A stretch of DNA of 64,000 nt from Siphonodentalium dalli (lineage: Eukaryota; Mollusca; Scaphopoda; Gadilida; Siphonodentaliidae): assembly GCA_032622095.1 (NCBI GenBank), contig CP136066.1, positions 41,677,835-41,741,834 of the forward strand, written 5' to 3'. A model generated the notes under the pieces. That model had not been told where the DNA came from. It saw nothing but the letters and a program-made list of their open reading frames with translations, and searched no databases. This document shows, in pieces, positions 1-11,896 of the stretch. The translations under genes and the position numbers were made by a program. Within the stretch, counting starts at the first letter, position 1; each line of letters starts with the position of its first letter.

Positions 1-1000
1 CATCGCATTGAGTAAACAATTTCCCATTGTTTCAATTCAACTTCAAGATTGCGGTAAAATCAAAACAGCAATTTGTAAGTGGTAAACATCTGAAAAAGAC
101 ATCAGGTACATGCAGAAACTAATTGTTGTGCATATTTATTTCTATTTGAGGTGGCCCATTAACTAAATTTGCCACAGTATATTCGCCATGTACCTTTCGG
201 AAATCACAAAACAGCACACTGTTATCCCCTAAACAAAATTATTGAAGATTGTAATTGTCTTTTTTTGCTAACATTAAATTAAATTGAATTAAATAAATTA
301 AGTAAAATACAGTGAAATTATTTTTTTTATTATTTTTTATTACATTTTTGCGCACGTTGGCATCTCTCTGAGTGCATTCTAGTTTTTATGGAGTTTGGTG
401 ACATAAGTCTGTGTCATAGCTAGCCATTTTGCCCGCTGAGTTTCCGCACAATGAGTCGACTGGACGAATTAACCCATAGCGTTTCACCGATGTTGATCTC
501 TACTCATTACGTTTTGCTACATTGTATTCTCTACGATATATATAATTGCACGATCGATCGTCCAGAATTTTGTTTGACCGTGGAAATCCCTCATTCACTC
601 ACATATCATGCGCGTAGTACGTTTTATTGATATGATCTCAATGCATGTTTTTCTACTTATACTAATTGCATGCGTATTAAGACAGTTCCCTAATCCTAGT
701 TTTTGTCTGTTGGAGGAAATGCAGCTGAGAGAAAGTATCTGGAATAAACAATGCGACCTATACACACAAGGATCAAAACAAGAAAAAGGCTCATTATAAC
801 GAACTTTGGAAGACTCATTGTGCGAATATGAAGCAGGCGACATGGCTAGCTATGGCATATTAATTACGACGAACAATTGTCACCAAACTCCACCATAATA
901 AATTGTCACACATATTATGTCATAGGTACTGTGGTACGTGTGTCCACAGCCATTTTCGACCCAAATATCTTTCACAAGAGCCAGCTTAACATTCGAATTT
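1..1000. other. AT-rich DNA with no recognisable feature
   Basis: No exon-like, RNA-like or repeated structure was seen here. The short open frames overlap one another on both strands and have no recognisable composition. Confidence 0.5.
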
Positions 1001-1012
1001 TCTTGACAATTT

Positions 1013-1640
1013 TGACCAGATTCGAGTAGGGGAGCACGAATTGTGTCAAAACATGATGTTTCGCGCAAAAAACTCAAAAACGATTTTTGGGTCGAAATAT
1101 TTTCTGAGTCGAATGCCTAACGCCAAACTGAATACCAGCCTAACATTCGATTTTACTTCAAATTTCGAAATCTGCAACAGTCTGCGTTCGGTTATAAAGA
1201 TTACTAGTGGGGACACACTTCCTCGCCAAAGTTGTGGTCAATCGGTCAATAAACAAGGCCTGTCCCCTCAAAAACGCCTATATATATTATATATTTTTTG
1301 GTCGAAATTTTCAAAGTCGAGCGGTGGTCTGTTAAAGGTGAAACAAAGGACACTGCGACCAAATTCGAGTGATGGAGCACAAATTGGGTAAAAAGGACAC
1401 CAAAAACTCAAAATCAATTTTTTTGTTGTTGAAAAATGTCTAATTCCAGCGGCGGTCTGGAAAATGGGAGAACCGAGGAACCTGAGACAAAATTCGAGCG
1501 GGGAGCACGAATTGAACCAATTGAACCAATTGAACATTCTAAGTCGAATGTCGAACGTCGAACACCGAACGCCTAACCAACTTCCCGCGAATGTCAGGCG
1601 AATGTCTAACGCCTAACTAACTTCACACACCTTTAGTAGG
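1013..1640. repeat. Degenerate short repeats around a shared phrase
   Basis: A phrase close to TTCGAGnGGGGAGCACGAATTG recurs near 1020, 1365 and 1494. The stretch also carries AATTGAACC triplications near 1510-1535 and repeated GAACGCCTAAC phrases near 1560-1620. The open frames here follow the repeats and look non-genic. Confidence 0.45.
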
Positions 1641-2093
1641 TTAGTTAAAGGAATATTATTCTGAAAAATGTTTAGTACTATCACAATATTATATAATTAA
1701 AATGTCCAATTTGCCCAAATAATCTTCGCGGTTTACCCCTTGTGTCCCAACAACCACAGCGCCGTATCCCCCAATGATACACACACACACACCCTCACCC
1801 TCACACACACTACATTCATTTCTTAAATAAATATGAATCGAAGATCCCTGTCCGGAAACACTTCTATAATTTAATATTGATTTTTGAATTTTCTGGGATA
1901 ATACTTACAACAATTGGAACATGTTACGGTCATGTTTTAGAACAGATCGGCCACGAAACTTCAGCCTATCTCAGATAGAGATCGACTTCTCCCGTCTGCT
2001 ATGCGCAGCAAGCGGGATAACTTCATCTTGTTTGCACTTTCCACCAAGGCAAAATTTCATATATTTTACCCTACAACATCAGGAATAAACCAC

Positions 2094-2622
2094 TTTAAAG
2101 GCACGGGCGTCGTTCGTTGCAGAAATATTCATATTTGTTCAAATCGACATCAGCAGAAGGAATATTAAAATATATATAGTTTTGTTCATATGCCAAACAT
2201 AATCCGCGCGTAAATAGTATATATTGTCGTCAAGACGTACGATGGTGTACGTAAACAAGAGCCTGATCGTGTTACAGTATTGTTGCTTCTGTTTACATAA
2301 CACAGCGCAATTATATTGGTTAATCACAAACAAATGATATAAACGCTCTTTATCATTTCCATATAAAAAAACAGTAACAAATAACGCTCTTTATGTTTTA
2401 CATATCCGGATCTAAACAAAAGCCAGGAATGGTAACGTTTTTTGCTTCTGTTTACATAACAAAGGAAAAACGTTTGACGATAACATACTGTTTATGCAAT
2501 ATTTATGATTGGTATACGAATAAAGTCTGTCTGTATTTTACTATTCTTTCTGTTTATGGCGGTTTTTGACGGAGGTGAATATTTTAACAGCATACCTACC
2601 GCCAACGCCGCCCGTATCTTTA
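2094..2622. mobile_element. TIR repeat, TTAAAGNNACGGGCG family, copy 1
   Basis: The left end reads TTTAAAGGCACGGGCG and the right end is its inverted counterpart (CGCCCGTATCTTTAA). A second copy of nearly the same length and sequence lies at 32691-33203, and a rearranged relative lies near 31040-31376. There is no coding potential, so this is probably a non-autonomous DNA element. It contains the CGCTCTTTAT doublet at 2344 and 2385. Confidence 0.7.
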
Positions 2623-2699
2623 ATGTGGCGTCATAAACAAATAATTTATACCATAATTGCCTGTTCTATTGTGTGTATAACACCTATTTTGTAAATTTC

Positions 2700-2770
2700 A
2701 TCTTAACACCCTACTGTGGGTATACAGCTTCCTACTGTGGGTACAAATTTCTACTGTGGGTGTAAATGTT
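2700..2770. repeat. Short tandem phrase CTACTGTGGGT, three copies
   Basis: CTACTGTGGGT occurs near 2710, 2731 and 2751 in direct orientation. Further on, the phrase AACATCGGGGGTA occurs near 2909, 2935 and 3148. Confidence 0.6.
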
Positions 2771-3129
2771 CAAACGTAATTTCATGTGTTAAACATGTTT
2801 GTCCCCACATCCGGTTGTAACTAGCAATCTAATTGGCTACAACGCCACGTTTAAATCACCATGTCCCCCGTCAACCTTGACAGCGGGGTATAAGAGAACG
2901 TGCGCCAAACATCGGGGGTAAATGAGCACGTGAAACATCGGGGGTATATGAATGGCCCTTGAACTGGCAGTTTCCACCAATCGTGACGTTGCTCTCGCAC
3001 GCCGAATTTGACATCACCTGACGCCGGGTCCTTTTGTCAGTTACTGAATTATTCTTATTGGTGTGAATTAATCGGATAACCTATGAAAAACACACTTAAA
3101 TTAAGGAGACATGGTTATTGTTGTGGGGA

Positions 3130-3282
3130 CAAAATCGTTATCTCCGGCAACATCGGGGGTACATGGAGATTTAATACCTGGATGTCTCTTTTTGAACCCC
3201 TCGGCTCCGCCTCGGGGTTCAAAATCGACATCCAGGTATTAAATCTCCATGTACCCCCGATGTTGCTGAAGATAATACCCAT
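3130..3282. repeat. Long perfect-looking hairpin, about 65-bp arms
   Basis: The left arm (about 3140-3205) runs from TATCTCCGGCAACATCGGGG to the GACATCC/GAACCCCTCGG part. The right arm (about 3207-3275) repeats it inverted. The central GAACCCC-TCGGCTCCGCCT-CGGGGTTC also pairs. The arms are almost unmutated, which suggests a recent fold-back insertion. Confidence 0.75.
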
Positions 3283-3648
3283 AGTAGAACTACATGTACA
3301 TCGTGGTTAGTAAAATATGTTCTATGTCACATTTACAATTGAAGTTGTAATGATATCCATTAGATATGAGGAAAATTGTCTGCAATTCAATCAAATGTAG
3401 CTTGCTAGTGTTACTTGAAATAGGAAACATATGAATGGTAATTCCAAGTGACTAATCGCTCAGAAACGGGCTGACGTCATGACGTAAATGTACGCATCAC
3501 TACGCACGATGCACATTCCTTACAGTGTCATGTTGTGTCTCTCGGTGTGGATACATATTCAAAGTAAACAGCCACATGAGCCAGGTAGTTGAATTCGCGA
3601 AACAAATAAAAACTAATAATTATGGCATACATAAAATACACGCATATA

Positions 3649-4160
3649 TAGTAGCCGAGAGTACACATTTTTCACCACTCGTGGTATTGTGGTTATTAAG
3701 GGTACGTTCACACACTGGCAAGTTTGCACGGTGTGGTTTGCAGGCATTTTGTCGTAGAAAACGATATGGTGCCATGATATGAACGGAAACAAGCACATAA
3801 AGTGCATCTGTGCCACAGCTAACTGCGTGCGAAGTAAATTCTCTGTTGTTTCACTAGTAACGATGCTACCGGAATTTGCCTGTAAATATCATGCAATTAT
3901 CTCGCAAAAATAAATCATACGGGTATTTGAAGGCAAATTACAATAACGCTGTTACAAGTGAAATTAGATAAATGTTACTTCTCACGTCTTTGACTTTGGT
4001 AAAGATGTATGTTATATTCTGGAACCATGTGGTTTTCTATGACGAAATGCCTGCAAAACACACCGTGCAAATTTGCCATCGTATGCACGTAGCCTAAAAG
4101 GCTCGTGGTTAAAACCACAATTCCACTCGTGGTGAAAACTTGGTATTCTCGGCTACTATG
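3649..4160. mobile_element. Palindromic element with a second fold-back MITE in its centre
   Basis: The outer inverted arms are about 3645-3697 and 4097-4160; both contain the GTAGCCGAGA...ACTCGTGG phrase, inverted. Between them lies a separate fold-back MITE at 3698-4096 with ends AAGGGTACGTTCACACACTGG and the inverted GTATGCACGTAGCCT. That inner MITE has a second, intact copy at 38987-39402, which shows it is an independent unit. Confidence 0.65.
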
Positions 4161-4230
4161 GGCGTATTCTATAATATATTAAACTTCGGTGTGTCAGTGG
4201 GTTTTTTTCACAGAAAAAGTTAGTCGTAGT

Positions 4231-6805
4231 CTTAAGATGAGATAAGATAAGTTTAATTGGCAAAAACATCCTTATAAGGACAGTATGCATACATAATAAC
4301 ATATAATTGTACATTGTGTATTGAACAGTATAATAAAGGATATTAATATAAGGTCAAGCTGAATGTGCAATGGATCATCTATTCTGTATTTGTTCATTGA
4401 TTTATGATACGATGCTCATCACGTGCGGAGAATAATCTTCGGATCATATGACAAATTGAAGTGCATGTATTTGACACATTGTTGGATAAGATTTTGACAA
4501 GCTGTTCAGTTTGGGTCATGCTTTCAAAGTCTGAGAACTGTGTCTTCATAAGGTTTGTGAGCTCGAGACGTTGTGTGCGGTAAGCGCTGCACTCTAAAAG
4601 AAAATGTTTTTCGTCTTCAATAGCATTATCGGAACAAAATATACAAAACCTTTGTTCCACTGCAGTCGGCGGTTGTGTGTGGCGTCCCTTTTCAATAGCC
4701 AATTTATGATTACTTATTCGCAGTCTAGTAAAAACGATTCTATTTTCTATTGATGTTGTGTGAAGAAGATAAGGTTCTATTTCGTACTTAAGTTTGAAAA
4801 GTCGGTATGTTCGTAACTTATTACTTCCCTTTTTTGAACGTTCGTCAGTGAGACTCTGTCTAAAATATATATAATAATCTGCAATAAGATTTCTTTTGAA
4901 TTGACACAGTACGGGACTAGCGTTTTGGAGGTCTGCAATATTCCACCCCAGTGATTCTGCCGTTTTAAGATTGATTTCTTAACCGATGCCATCTGTTGTT
5001 CCAACGCAGCACTGCGGAGAAGATTACAGTCAGAGTACTGTCAGACCGTGACATTAACTTAATTACATATGATGAAAGTCTGCATGCCACATCAATGAAT
5101 AGTGGGTGGCACTTAACCCTTCCATTGCATGTATGAATCTACCAGTATTACTAAATTTAATTCCAAGATAGTTGTATTCAGTGACATTTTCCAACTTTTG
5201 ATTTCCAATGTGAAAGTCTGGTGAAGTTTTAGCTTTCCTAGATCTAAACACCATAAATTTAGTTTTATCAGTGTTCACTGCGAGTTTGTTGGTCTCCGTG
5301 TATCTATTTAGTCTGTTTAGACACCGCTGAAGCCCATTTGGAGTATCCGAAAGTAAAACTAGGTCGTCAGCGAATAAAATGTGATTAAGTGAATCATTGC
5401 CTATACGGACAGCATCGCAAGGACTGTCAAACACATTTTTAATGTCATCAATAAAGATTTTGAACAAATTTGGTGACAATATGTACCCTTGTCTGACACC
5501 TATCGTGGACAAGCACGAAGGCCCCAACCCTTTGTTTGTTTTGGTGATATAATAGCTATTGTCATATAGTGACTGAATTACCCGCATTATGTGTCCCTTA
5601 ATCCCCACGCATTTCAATTTTTTTAAAGTATTTGCCTGTTAACTGTGTCGAACGCCTTTCTGAAATCTATGAACGCAGCATATAGCGGCTTGCCGAATCC
5701 TTTGTATTTTTGTATGGCCGCGTGTAGAACAAACGCTCCATCAATGGTGCTCTTCCCTTTCGAAAAACCAAATTGGTTTTCGCTAATAATATTGTTTACA
5801 TCCAAGAACGCGATTAATCGACGATTAATTATTTTATTAAACAATTTACCGACCGACGATGATACTGCTATTGCCCGGTAGTTATTGGGTTCACTTTTGT
5901 CTCCTTTTTTATGAATTAAAGTGAGGGTAGATTCACTCCACTCACTCGGATACTGTCCTCTCTCTAGAATTAAGTTAAACAATTTTACAATTTCATCAAT
6001 CATCAAAGGAACGAGCGACTTAAGCAATTCGTTAGAAAGTTGGTCGGGTCCAATTGCCTTTCCGTTTTTTAATTATTGTGTAGCACTTCCTCTGTACTTC
6101 CTCTGTCGTGATGACATCATTATTAATAGATTGATTGGAAGATTTATATATGACCGAAGGTAATCCACAATCTGGGTTATCAGGTTCCGGACAATAAAGC
6201 TTAGTGAAGAAATCAACTGATCTATCAGCATCAAGTTCATTTTGGGAAACCTGTTTCTGTCGCATTTTTGTTATAATTTCCCAATATTGTTTTTGGTTGG
6301 TTGTCTCTAACCTATCTAGTTTACAATATATATCTGCGTAAAATGCCCGTCGTTTAGTCTTAAGCGACTTTTTGTATGCTTTCCGTTTCACATGATATCG
6401 TGTTCTTAGGTTTGTTTCAAGTGGGTTCTTCCTCATATCGCTAATGATTTTCACGAGATCACGCTTAAGTTCCCTACAATTCCCATCGAACCACTTTCTT
6501 TTACGCGGTGTTCTCTTCCTCTTGACTACCCGACGTGAACATGCGTACATGTTCACGTCTTTTATTATTTGCATAAGGTCTTTGGTCGCATTTGTGGCAC
6601 CGCAAACATCGTGCTGATAGGGATACGTTTTATAGTTAGATAAGCGTCCTCGCATGGACGTATTATGCATGACGTCACGCAATTTCTCATCACTATGATC
6701 TGCCCATTTAAGATGTGTTCTTATTCGGGTATATGTGTATTTGTTTGATGATTGGCATCGTTCATTATCATATTTTAAGTCTTGAAATCTGGTTTTATAA
6801 AAAAA
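4231..6805 (-). pseudogene. 5'-truncated, frameshifted LINE (non-LTR retrotransposon)
   Basis: This is a remnant of the reverse-transcriptase ORF of a LINE, read right to left. The linker between endonuclease and RT is open from about 6800 to 6032 (motif HLKWADHSDEKL, then a basic KRKRTPRKRKWFD stretch). RT motifs follow: IHKKGD...NYRAIAVSS and FIDFRKAFD in 5623-6027, then GVRQGYILSPNLF and FADDLVLLS in 5063-5617. A C-terminal CxxC...HFLLEC zinc-knuckle-like region lies in 4394-4702. The frame is broken between these blocks by frameshifts or stops. No endonuclease domain is present, so the copy is truncated near 6805. The 3' end near 4231 has a simple ATCTT-like tail, as LINEs often do. The clade (Jockey/CR1-like) is not settled. 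Confidence 0.85.
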
Positions 6806-7483
6806 AAATGTTGTTGTTGTGATTGTGGCCCGGGAGAGATACAGTACTTTTAATAACTATTTATGGTTTGATGTTATTGACGCATTCATCATATAATGTT
6901 ATCATAATTTTGAAATCACAATGACTGATATACATATCCCGGGGAAAAACTGAAATCACAATGACTGATATAAGCCGCAAAACAGAGTTAAGTCCCCTCG
7001 CTACGCTATGCCTGAACGCTGCCGGCATTGTATTATCTGAATTAAATTTACCATTTTTTATTGAAGTGTTTTGTCAGTTACAATTCATTCTGGCTTGATC
7101 TATTCAATTTTCAAATGAATATGGACAGTTCTGTTTCTCAGAATAATACAGAGTGAATTGTAACCTACAAAAGTCTCAAATAAATAAATGTGACATTTCT
7201 TCACATTACGTGTAGGTGTAGGCAGCGGTAAGTCGTGTGTAATGGACTGAACTCTGAATGGAGCTTGTGACTGATACACATATCCCGGGGGAAAAAATCC
7301 ACAGCGATATTAAAGATCGACGGTCCAATTTAACACCAAATAGTTCAGAATTTACTTTCTCTATATATCCCCAAATTTGGCAGACGACATATTGCATAAC
7401 CAATTTGCCCATGTAAATGTGAGCACAACCCTATCTTCAAAGTCTGGGAACTTAAATATGTGTCTAGGTCTCCCATAGCAGGT
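6806..7483. other. Unassigned AT-rich repeat debris
   Basis: The phrase AAATCACAATGACTGATATA occurs twice (about 6913 and 6954), and the CATATCCCGGGG phrase occurs at about 6934 and 7278. There is no gene signal. Confidence 0.4.
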
Positions 7484-7592
7484 GAGGCCATGCAGAATGA
7501 GGTCCACAGAGGATGAATTTGGCGATGCTAGCCCGCTGTACGGGGTATCGTCACTATATTCACCTTCTGGGGACCTCGTGCAGCATATGTTG
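7484..7592. repeat. Hairpin repeat, GCAGAATGAGGTCC family
   Basis: GCAGAATGAGGTCCACAGAG at the left pairs with CTTCTGGGGACCTCGTGCAG at the right, with GCTAGCCCGCTG near the centre. Relatives lie at 32104-32359 (a double hairpin) and 62216-62312. Confidence 0.6.
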
Positions 7593-7848
7593 AGGCCTGG
7601 TTATATGGCCGCTTAGTTTACCGCTGAAGCCAATATAAATAAATTGCTAGATTTACATCCAACCTTTTTAGAAAATTAGGGCAGAGGCCGAATTTTATTT
7701 TTTATATTTTATTCTTCCTAACATAAATGGCCATGGACAGTTCTAGATATTGAAGCAGTATCCTATCTTTTATGATACAAGGTGATTTAGATTGTCAAAT
7801 TTGATCAAAATAGACTGACTAATGGGTCATTGAAATGTAATTTGATGA

Positions 7849-8110
7849 TTAACCCTTCCATGACTGGAGCTTCCTGAATTTTGGCGAAAACACTGTGCCA
7901 ATGCATTCTCTTATATAAGCGAGTCGGACATAGGGCGCCTCGCATATATAAGAGAATGCATTGGCCTAACAATATTTACCTTGATCTTGTAAGCCAATGC
8001 ATTCTCTTATATATGCGAGGCTCCATATGGGAGACTCGCATATAAAAGAGAATGCACTGGCACAGTGTTTTAATGCTGCACCAGCGCAGCTCCTGTCATG
8101 AAAGATTTAA
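7849..8110. mobile_element. piggyBac-like double-hairpin MITE (CATGACTGGAGCT ends)
   Basis: It starts TTAA-CCCTTCCATGACTGGAGC and ends in the inverted AGCTCCTGTCATGAAAGAT-TTAA, so it is flanked by the TTAA expected for piggyBac insertion. Inside are two hairpins built from the arm GCCAATGCATTCTCTTATAT, separated by a short spacer and inverted relative to each other. It has no coding capacity. It serves as the reference for the broken copy spread over 47311-55520. Confidence 0.75.
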
Positions 8111-8399
8111 GGCATGAGAAAAAAATTCACATAAAAGATATGCAAATAAATAAATATTGAGGAGGGACTAAAAATAGGTTCGGGAGGGGATGTAATTCTA
8201 GTAATATTTTTATATTGGCCTTACCAGGCAAAAGACAAGGAACACTTCTTGATATCACTATTTATTATATACTTGCACATGAATTATAAGGTTTTAGCAG
8301 TGAGATATAAAAATGATATCCCACTAGTGAGATATCGATATCTCACTGGTATTATTGCGCCGTATGAATCCTCATGTTTGTAGTCAGGTTATACTTCAT

Positions 8400-8710
8400 A
8401 GTGAATGATTTCCTGCACACATCATGTACTGACATTCATTGGGGGCCATCGGCAAGTAACGAAAGTATATAATAAATACAAAATCTATACTTTTTGAGTG
8501 TTTTAAATATGGAACTATTTTTTGGGCGTAATGTGTCAGCTTGAAATTTCGGATGTATTGACATTCATTGGGGTCCATTAGGCAAGTAACTAAAGTATAT
8601 AATAAACAGAATATCCACACTTTTTCAGTGGATATGGGTTAAATCTCATTCGTTTTGTCATCACTCATGAGATATAACCCAAATCCACTGAAAAAGTGTG
8701 GATATCCTCT
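8400..8710. repeat. Direct repeat followed by a hairpin
   Basis: The phrase TGACATTCATTGGGGNCCAT followed by GGCAAGTAAC occurs near 8430 and 8550 (period about 120). Then 8606-8648 and 8667-8710 form a hairpin whose arms share CCACACTTTTTCAGTGGAT. Confidence 0.65.
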
Positions 8711-9190
8711 ATATATTATTCGTGTTACACGTGTATCGCAATTTTTAACCCCACACAATCATCTATATTACGTAATATATTTCGAACAAGATCATATAAC
8801 TGAGAGCGCTCTTTATTATCTACCGTTTTTGTGTGACAGCTAGCACCATGGACGCTCTTTATAATAGGCGGTCATTATTATGAAATATTACTTACACACA
8901 TTTAAAACGCGTGAAAACTTAAACTTCCTCTTTTGAAAGTCGATCTCTGGCGCTAAAAAAAACATCACACTAATGGGGGGGGGGGGCTCATTGGTCGGAT
9001 CTAATTATTTTATAGTATACAGGGATATGGCTAGATGGCCTCCGTTGGAGACGTCCAACTTGAAATTTACAGCTGCCCCATCCACCCAACGCTATTGAAC
9101 CAATCCAAACTCACATGTTCGCGAAAGTCCATTTGTACTCCCACTCCCTCTTGGGTTGGAACTTTCCAACACTGGTTCTAAGAACAATTT

Positions 9191-9350
9191 CAACCTATAT
9201 GCGGTGTAAAATGTCAAACTAACAACCTATATGCGGTGTAAAATGTCAAAGTAACAACATATATGCGGTGTAAGATGTCGAACTAACAACCTACATGCGG
9301 TGTAAAATGTCGAACTAAAAACTTATATGCTGTGTAAAATGTCGAATTAA
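9191..9350. repeat. 32-bp tandem repeat, five copies
   Basis: Five head-to-tail copies of a 32-bp unit beginning CAACCTATATGCGGTGTAAA; the copies differ at a few positions. A single related phrase appears near 21143. Confidence 0.85.
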
Positions 9351-9663
9351 CTTTGAATCAGGCATGTTATTTTCAACCCCCTCCCCTGTTGATACATATA
9401 GTGCCATGGAATGAAAAGGATCCGCATATACAGCATGACTGTACAACAAATAATGTGTGTCCTGGTGTGGTCAGGATAAAAATCGTCTGTATATGTGCAT
9501 GTCTGTCTGAAAATTCGGTACCTTCTGAAAGTAATTTTACAGCAGCTATGCCGTATATTTATACGTTGAATATATATAGCAATATATATTGGTCCCAGGA
9601 ACATGGAAAATCTAGAAATTACCAGGATGGATTAATTTGAGTCTTGAAGATGTGTATAATGTT

Positions 9664-10053
9664 TTAACCCTTTACCCAACAAACCGGCCAAAACCGGCCA
9701 AATAAAGCTTCAACGGCCTAAAATATCTTCGGTCTGTCTCAATAGAACCATACAAATATGGATATCATTGGAACCGGCTCATTGACCACATTGTGATGGT
9801 TACAGTTATGCCCTGTGCCAATGCATTCTCTTATATATGCGAGTCGACCATAGGTCGCCTCGCATATATAAGAGAATGCATTGGCCTAAAAAAATTCTTT
9901 TTTTACCATTTTTTCTTACATTCTTTAACAATTTTATAATTTTTAATGTGTTAAGCCAATGCATTCTCTTATATATGCGAGGCGACCTATGGTCGACTCG
10001 CATATATAAGAGAATGCATTGGCACAGGGCCCTTCTGTTGGGTAAAGGGTTAA
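9664..10053. mobile_element. piggyBac-like double-hairpin MITE (TTTACCCAACA ends), copy 1
   Basis: TTAA-CCCTTTACCCAACA at the left and TGTTGGGTAAAGGG-TTAA at the right give a TTAA target duplication plus inverted ends of the CCCTTT type common in piggyBac elements. Near-identical copies lie at 30638-31037 and 31461-31860. The internal cassette starts CCCTGTGCCAATGC and ends GGCACAGGG, with two inverted hairpins. Non-coding. Confidence 0.8.
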
Positions 10054-10660
10054 ACGTGTAATCAGATGAAACATCGACATGATCCGATCGCGGTCACGAA
10101 CCCCATCGTCTCAATGCAGTGACTGTCACAAACTACAAAATGAACAATTTTTAAGACTACAAGGAATAAAAACTTGGTAATTTCATATAAAGGCCCTCAA
10201 CAAACAAAAATTATTGGAACGATGACAGGATAATTTATTTCAAATACCCGACCAAGGCAAATGATGCCAATAAAATTCTCGTCAACTGCCATGGATGTGT
10301 GATTGACATGTGTTTGTTCTCAAGACATACTTATTGTTGCTCGCAAGGAATTTATCAATTTTATGTAAATAATTACTGAAAACAAGTCGTTTTGACCAAT
10401 ATATACTGGGATTAAGTAACAAGAAATAACTCGTGTAGATTAAGGTTGTGACTAACACGGAAAAGTTTGAAGACACATTTAATATTACTCGCTACGCGCG
10501 TTATAGTATTTGTCTTCAAACATTTCAGTTATAACCTTATTAAAACTTAAAAATAATAAAAACAAGAGCTATTTCTTTAGTATGTTTGTTACCATACAAT
10601 TATATTGCCAAGGACCTTTTTTTATGAAATAACCTCGTTTATCTATAATTTTCACAATTC
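10054..10660. other. Intergenic DNA downstream of gene A, nothing recognised
   Basis: AT-rich sequence with no repeat or coding structure identified. A possible minus-strand polyadenylation signal for gene A lies just beyond, at 10667-10672. Confidence 0.4.
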
Positions 10661-10666
10661 GCCATT

Positions 10667-10672
10667 TTTATT
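10667..10672 (-). terminator. Candidate polyadenylation signal of gene A
   Basis: AATAAA on the minus strand, about 46 nt past the gene A stop codon. The position fits a short 3' UTR, but the hexamer is common in AT-rich DNA. Confidence 0.45.
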
Positions 10673-10717
10673 TTATCTTGAGACCTCCCGATTTTTGACC
10701 TTGAGAATCAAAAAACA

Positions 10718-11242
10718 TCAAGGAACAATGTTTTCATTACCAAATTGAATGTTTCCGTATCTGTCCGTTTTGATTCGGTTGTCATTAACACTGCGTGCGT
10801 TGCCCAGAGTAACGCCACCAAGAGGGAGCTGCAATTCACTAACAAACTCGGAAAATACTTCGTTAACTTCGCTCACCGCTCTTGCCAACAAATCTTTCAT
10901 GAAGGGGATGACATGCATTGGTCGTGGTGCGTCTGAACTGTCAGCCCAGAAATCACATCCCGGAACTAAGTTCTTTTTATGACCCGAACAAGTCGGATAA
11001 TGCCTTGTCCATGCATCTACTTCGCGTGTGGTGATTCCGCTCTGGTTATAGGTCAAGGCCATGGATACGCCATGCTCGACATGCGTGTTGACATTCAAGG
11101 ATGCATTCACAATGGTTGCCTTGAAAAACACATCAAGCATATCGCGTTCGAATGAGATCCTAAGATCTACTAAATCAGCCTGGTTGCTGAATCCCGTGGC
11201 TGTCTGTGTAAGGTTAATGGAGCTAGGACATCCACCCATAAC
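10718..11242 (-). CDS. Gene A exon 3: C-terminal half of secreted TULIP-like protein
   Basis: This is the last coding exon of gene A, entered in phase 0 after a CATCAATTGCAG acceptor (just above 11242) and closed by TGA at 10718. It adds 174 residues and starts V-M-G-G-C-P-S-S. It carries three cysteines (GGCPSS, YPTCSGH, PGCDFW) and the sequons NLT, NAS and NQS, which fit a secreted glycoprotein. The end (residue pattern LQLPLGGVTLGNA...YGNIQFGNENI) looks like the final strands of BPI/LBP-type proteins, where a hydrophobic P-L-P stretch precedes a short terminal strand. That match is by eye only. Joined to the other two exons it gives about 469 residues, close to the 450-490 usual for BPI/LBP. 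An exon 3 homologue for gene B was not found in the window. Confidence 0.75.
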   Translation of the reverse strand, partial: VMGGCPSSINLTQTATGFSNQADLVDLRISFERDMLDVFFKATIVNASLNVNTHVEHGVSMALTYNQSGITTREVDAWTRHYPTCSGHKKNLVPGCDFWADSSDAPRPMHVIPFMKDLLARAVSEVNEVFSEFVSELQLPLGGVTLGNARSVNDNRIKTDRYGNIQFGNENIVP

Positions 11243-11394
11243 CTGCAATTGATGAATTGGTTGACAATAAAGCATTCACTCTGAGTGTAAATATGAAAAG
11301 TCACAAATAACTTAGGAGGGGGCGACCTCGATACCATCATGTCTGCTTTTGTATTGTGTTTTACCCTTTTTGTAATACGACCCTGTCCAAAGAT

Positions 11395-11490
11395 GGTTAA
11401 AAGCCTTGTCCTGGTTGGATGGTTAAAAGCCTTGTCCTGGTTGGATGGTTAAAAGCCTTGTCCTAGTTGGTTAAAAGCATTGTGCTGGCT
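11395..11490. repeat. 26-bp tandem repeat in gene A intron 2
   Basis: GGTTAAAAGCCTTGTCCTGG occurs three times head to tail, with a fourth diverged copy. Confidence 0.85.
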
Positions 11491-11844
11491 GGTCAGTGTA
11501 TACCTTGAATTACCATGGATATATCGATCCAGTTTTGTGGTGGAATTCTACTTTTTCAGATTGTAAAACACAAATCGGTTTATTCAGATCGTCGTATCCG
11601 ACTTTTCCCGTTTTGTTCCAACTCCTCGCATGCATTCACACGAGGCACCAATGGAGTACACCGGTAATCCCTTTTCTAATGATTCGACTTTCGAACGAAG
11701 TATGAATGCAAATGGATATGATCCAGATGAAGTTATGTATGGTATGTTGATATATGTTACGACCAAAGGAAGTTAATGCAGTGTTTTTGTTTTTGTTTTT
11801 GTTTTATGCAAATATTTCCTGTCATACTATGTGTTGACATCCTC

Positions 11845-11896
11845 AAACGAGAGGCCGATCACGATCGGCAGATGTTTAACCCATACCTTGGCGATA
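11845..11896. repeat. Dispersed ~50-bp sequence with GATCGGC palindrome, copy 1
   Basis: It begins AAACGAGAG, contains the palindrome GCCGATCACGATCGGC, then AGATGTTTAACCCAT and CTTGGCGATAG. Other copies are at 23261-23312 and, inverted, 62159-62214. No longer shared flank is visible. Confidence 0.75.

Noticed and set aside
9191-9350. Tandem array resembling a CRISPR array
   Set aside because: Units abut without unique spacers and the context is eukaryotic.
9806-10061. Frames with RVDHRSPRIYKRMHW on both strands, also at 30.9, 31.8 and 45.2 kb
   Set aside because: Translation of the inverted hairpin arms in double-hairpin MITEs.
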